Positions 5,434 to 6,418 of a stretch of 6,418 nt of DNA are shown one piece after another; the stretch's first letter is position 1, and every line of letters starts with the position of its first letter. The stretch covers positions 1 through 6,418 of the forward strand of contig JAMDDZ010000030.1 in NCBI GenBank assembly GCA_023488565.1, given 5' to 3'. The notes below the pieces were generated by a model that searched no databases, was not told where the DNA came from, and saw only the letters and a program-made list of their open reading frames with translations. This DNA is from Bacillota bacterium (GTDB lineage: Bacteria > Bacillota > Sulfobacillia > Sulfobacillales > Sulfobacillaceae). Both the position numbers and the translations under genes were made by a program.

Positions 5434-6418
5434 ATGACCAAGCCCATAGGCGCCATCTGCAATCTCGATTGCCGCTATTGTTATTATTTGGCCAAAAAGG
5501 AACTTTACCCAGGCGACCACTTCCGAATACGCGAGGACGTGTTGGAGACGTACCTTCGCCAGGTGATTGAAGCGCAGCCGCCTGGCGAGGTGACCATCGC
5601 CTGGCAAGGTGGAGAACCCACCTTGATGGGGCTTGAATTTTTTCGGCATGTGGTCGATTTGGCAGAGCGATACCGTCGCCCTGATCAGCATCTGACGCAC
5701 ACTTTGCAAACGAATGCCACCTTGCTGACCGACGAGTGGGCGCAATTCTTGAAAGATCGGGATTTTCTGGTCGGGGTTAGTATCGATGGCCCTGCGCCGT
5801 TGCATGATGTTTACCGAGTTGACAAGCAAGGCAACGCTTCGTGGCATAAAGTGATGCGCGGAATGCAGTATCTTCAGCATCATGCAGTGCGCTTTAATGT
5901 GCTGTGCACGGTGCACTCCGCCAATGCCGACCGGCCCCTCGAGGTGTATCGATTTTTTCGGGACGAGTGTGGTGCACGGTTTGTGCAGTTCATCCCGATC
6001 GTCGAGCAGCTTGATGGGGGAGCTCGCGTCAGCGAGCGTTCTGTCACGGGGGACCAATGGGGGCGCTTCCTGGTGGCCGTGTTCGACGAGTGGGTGCGTA
6101 ACGATGTCGGTGAGGTCTTTGTGCAGATGTTTGACACGGCATTGGCGGCATGGCTGCATCTCCCTGCGGCCATGTGCATCTTCGCGGAAACGTGTGGGCG
6201 CGCTGTGGCGTTGGAGCACAATGGGGATGTCTACTCCTGCGACCACTTCGTAGACCCCCAGCATCGCCTGGGCAACATTATGGAGATTCCTTTGACGGAG
6301 ATGGTTGCTTCGTCGCAACAACAACGTTTCGGGGAAGCGAAACGTGATACACTGCCCCGGTACTGTCTCGAATGCGATGTGCGGTTCGCATGCAACGGCG
6401 AGTGCCCAAAGAACCGTT
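5434..6418 (+). CDS. Anaerobic sulfatase-maturating enzyme (radical SAM/SPASM), 3' partial
   Basis: This enzyme oxidises the active-site Cys of a sulfatase to formylglycine using S-adenosylmethionine, in the cytoplasm without oxygen. Numbering from ATG 5434, the radical SAM motif CNLDCRYC gives C9, C13 and C16; GGEP is at 59-62, QTN at 92-94 and SIDG at 116-119. The auxiliary-cluster cysteines follow the anSME pattern: C248, C254 (spacing 5), C269 (spacing 14), then C311, C314, C320 and C324. D270, just after C269, matches the catalytic base of Clostridium perfringens anSME. The text strongly resembles E. coli YdeM and Klebsiella AtsB. The window ends after 328 residues, before the last SPASM cysteine. 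The start is uncertain: the frame is open from 5326, and PFHVMTKP before C9 is family-like, yet only GTG 5431 and ATG 5434 are standard starts, neither with a ribosome binding site. It is probably cotranscribed with the sulfatase. Confidence 0.94.
   Translation, partial: MTKPIGAICNLDCRYCYYLAKKELYPGDHFRIREDVLETYLRQVIEAQPPGEVTIAWQGGEPTLMGLEFFRHVVDLAERYRRPDQHLTHTLQTNATLLTDEWAQFLKDRDFLVGVSIDGPAPLHDVYRVDKQGNASWHKVMRGMQYLQHHAVRFNVLCTVHSANADRPLEVYRFFRDECGARFVQFIPIVEQLDGGARVSERSVTGDQWGRFLVAVFDEWVRNDVGEVFVQMFDTALAAWLHLPAAMCIFAETCGRAVALEHNGDVYSCDHFVDPQHRLGNIMEIPLTEMVASSQQQRFGEAKRDTLPRYCLECDVRFACNGECPKNR

Noticed and set aside
5116..6324. 402-codon open frame on the minus strand
   Set aside because: It lies antisense to the maturase and the end of the sulfatase, whose plus-strand frames carry full family motifs. 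Its translation has no recognisable domain.

Overview
This is a bacterial window of mixed composition, with no ribosomal, tRNA or CRISPR features visible. It has three convincing protein genes: a small acetyltransferase on the minus strand, and a sulfatase followed by its probable activating enzyme on the plus strand. The phylum cannot be fixed from the sequence. A Cys-type sulfatase paired with an oxygen-sensitive radical SAM maturase suggests a bacterium that lives at least partly without oxygen.

Layout. Positions 1-310 hold a possible C-terminal gene fragment (plus strand, stop at 183-185) that contains a perfect 12-1-12 palindrome. Positions 311-709 (minus) encode a complete GNAT-family N-acetyltransferase that starts at TTG behind a good Shine-Dalgarno site. 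From about 710 to 3094 there are roughly 2.4 kb without a convincing gene. This stretch holds a short eroded reading frame, a 75-bp imperfect inverted repeat, a group of related GGGAATGTC-containing motifs in direct and inverted copies that look like old mobile-element ends, a few isolated hairpins, and an AT-rich patch before a doubtful 60-codon frame. I read it as an insertion and erosion zone.

Positions 3111-5336 encode a 741-residue arylsulfatase with a complete active site and a C-terminal beta-rich extension. Inside it is a perfect 51-bp in-frame tandem duplication. After a 94-97 bp gap with possible RNA hairpins comes an anaerobic sulfatase-maturating enzyme (anSME, AtsB/YdeM type), cut off by the window end inside its SPASM domain. 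The maturase lacks an obvious start site: the homologous reading frame is open upstream to 5326, but GTG 5431 and ATG 5434 are the only standard starts in it and neither has a ribosome binding site.

How they work together: the maturase would oxidise sulfatase Cys62 to C-alpha-formylglycine using S-adenosylmethionine and iron-sulfur clusters, giving an active enzyme that hydrolyses sulfate esters. The pair is an enzyme with its dedicated activator. The acetyltransferase shows no evident link to it.
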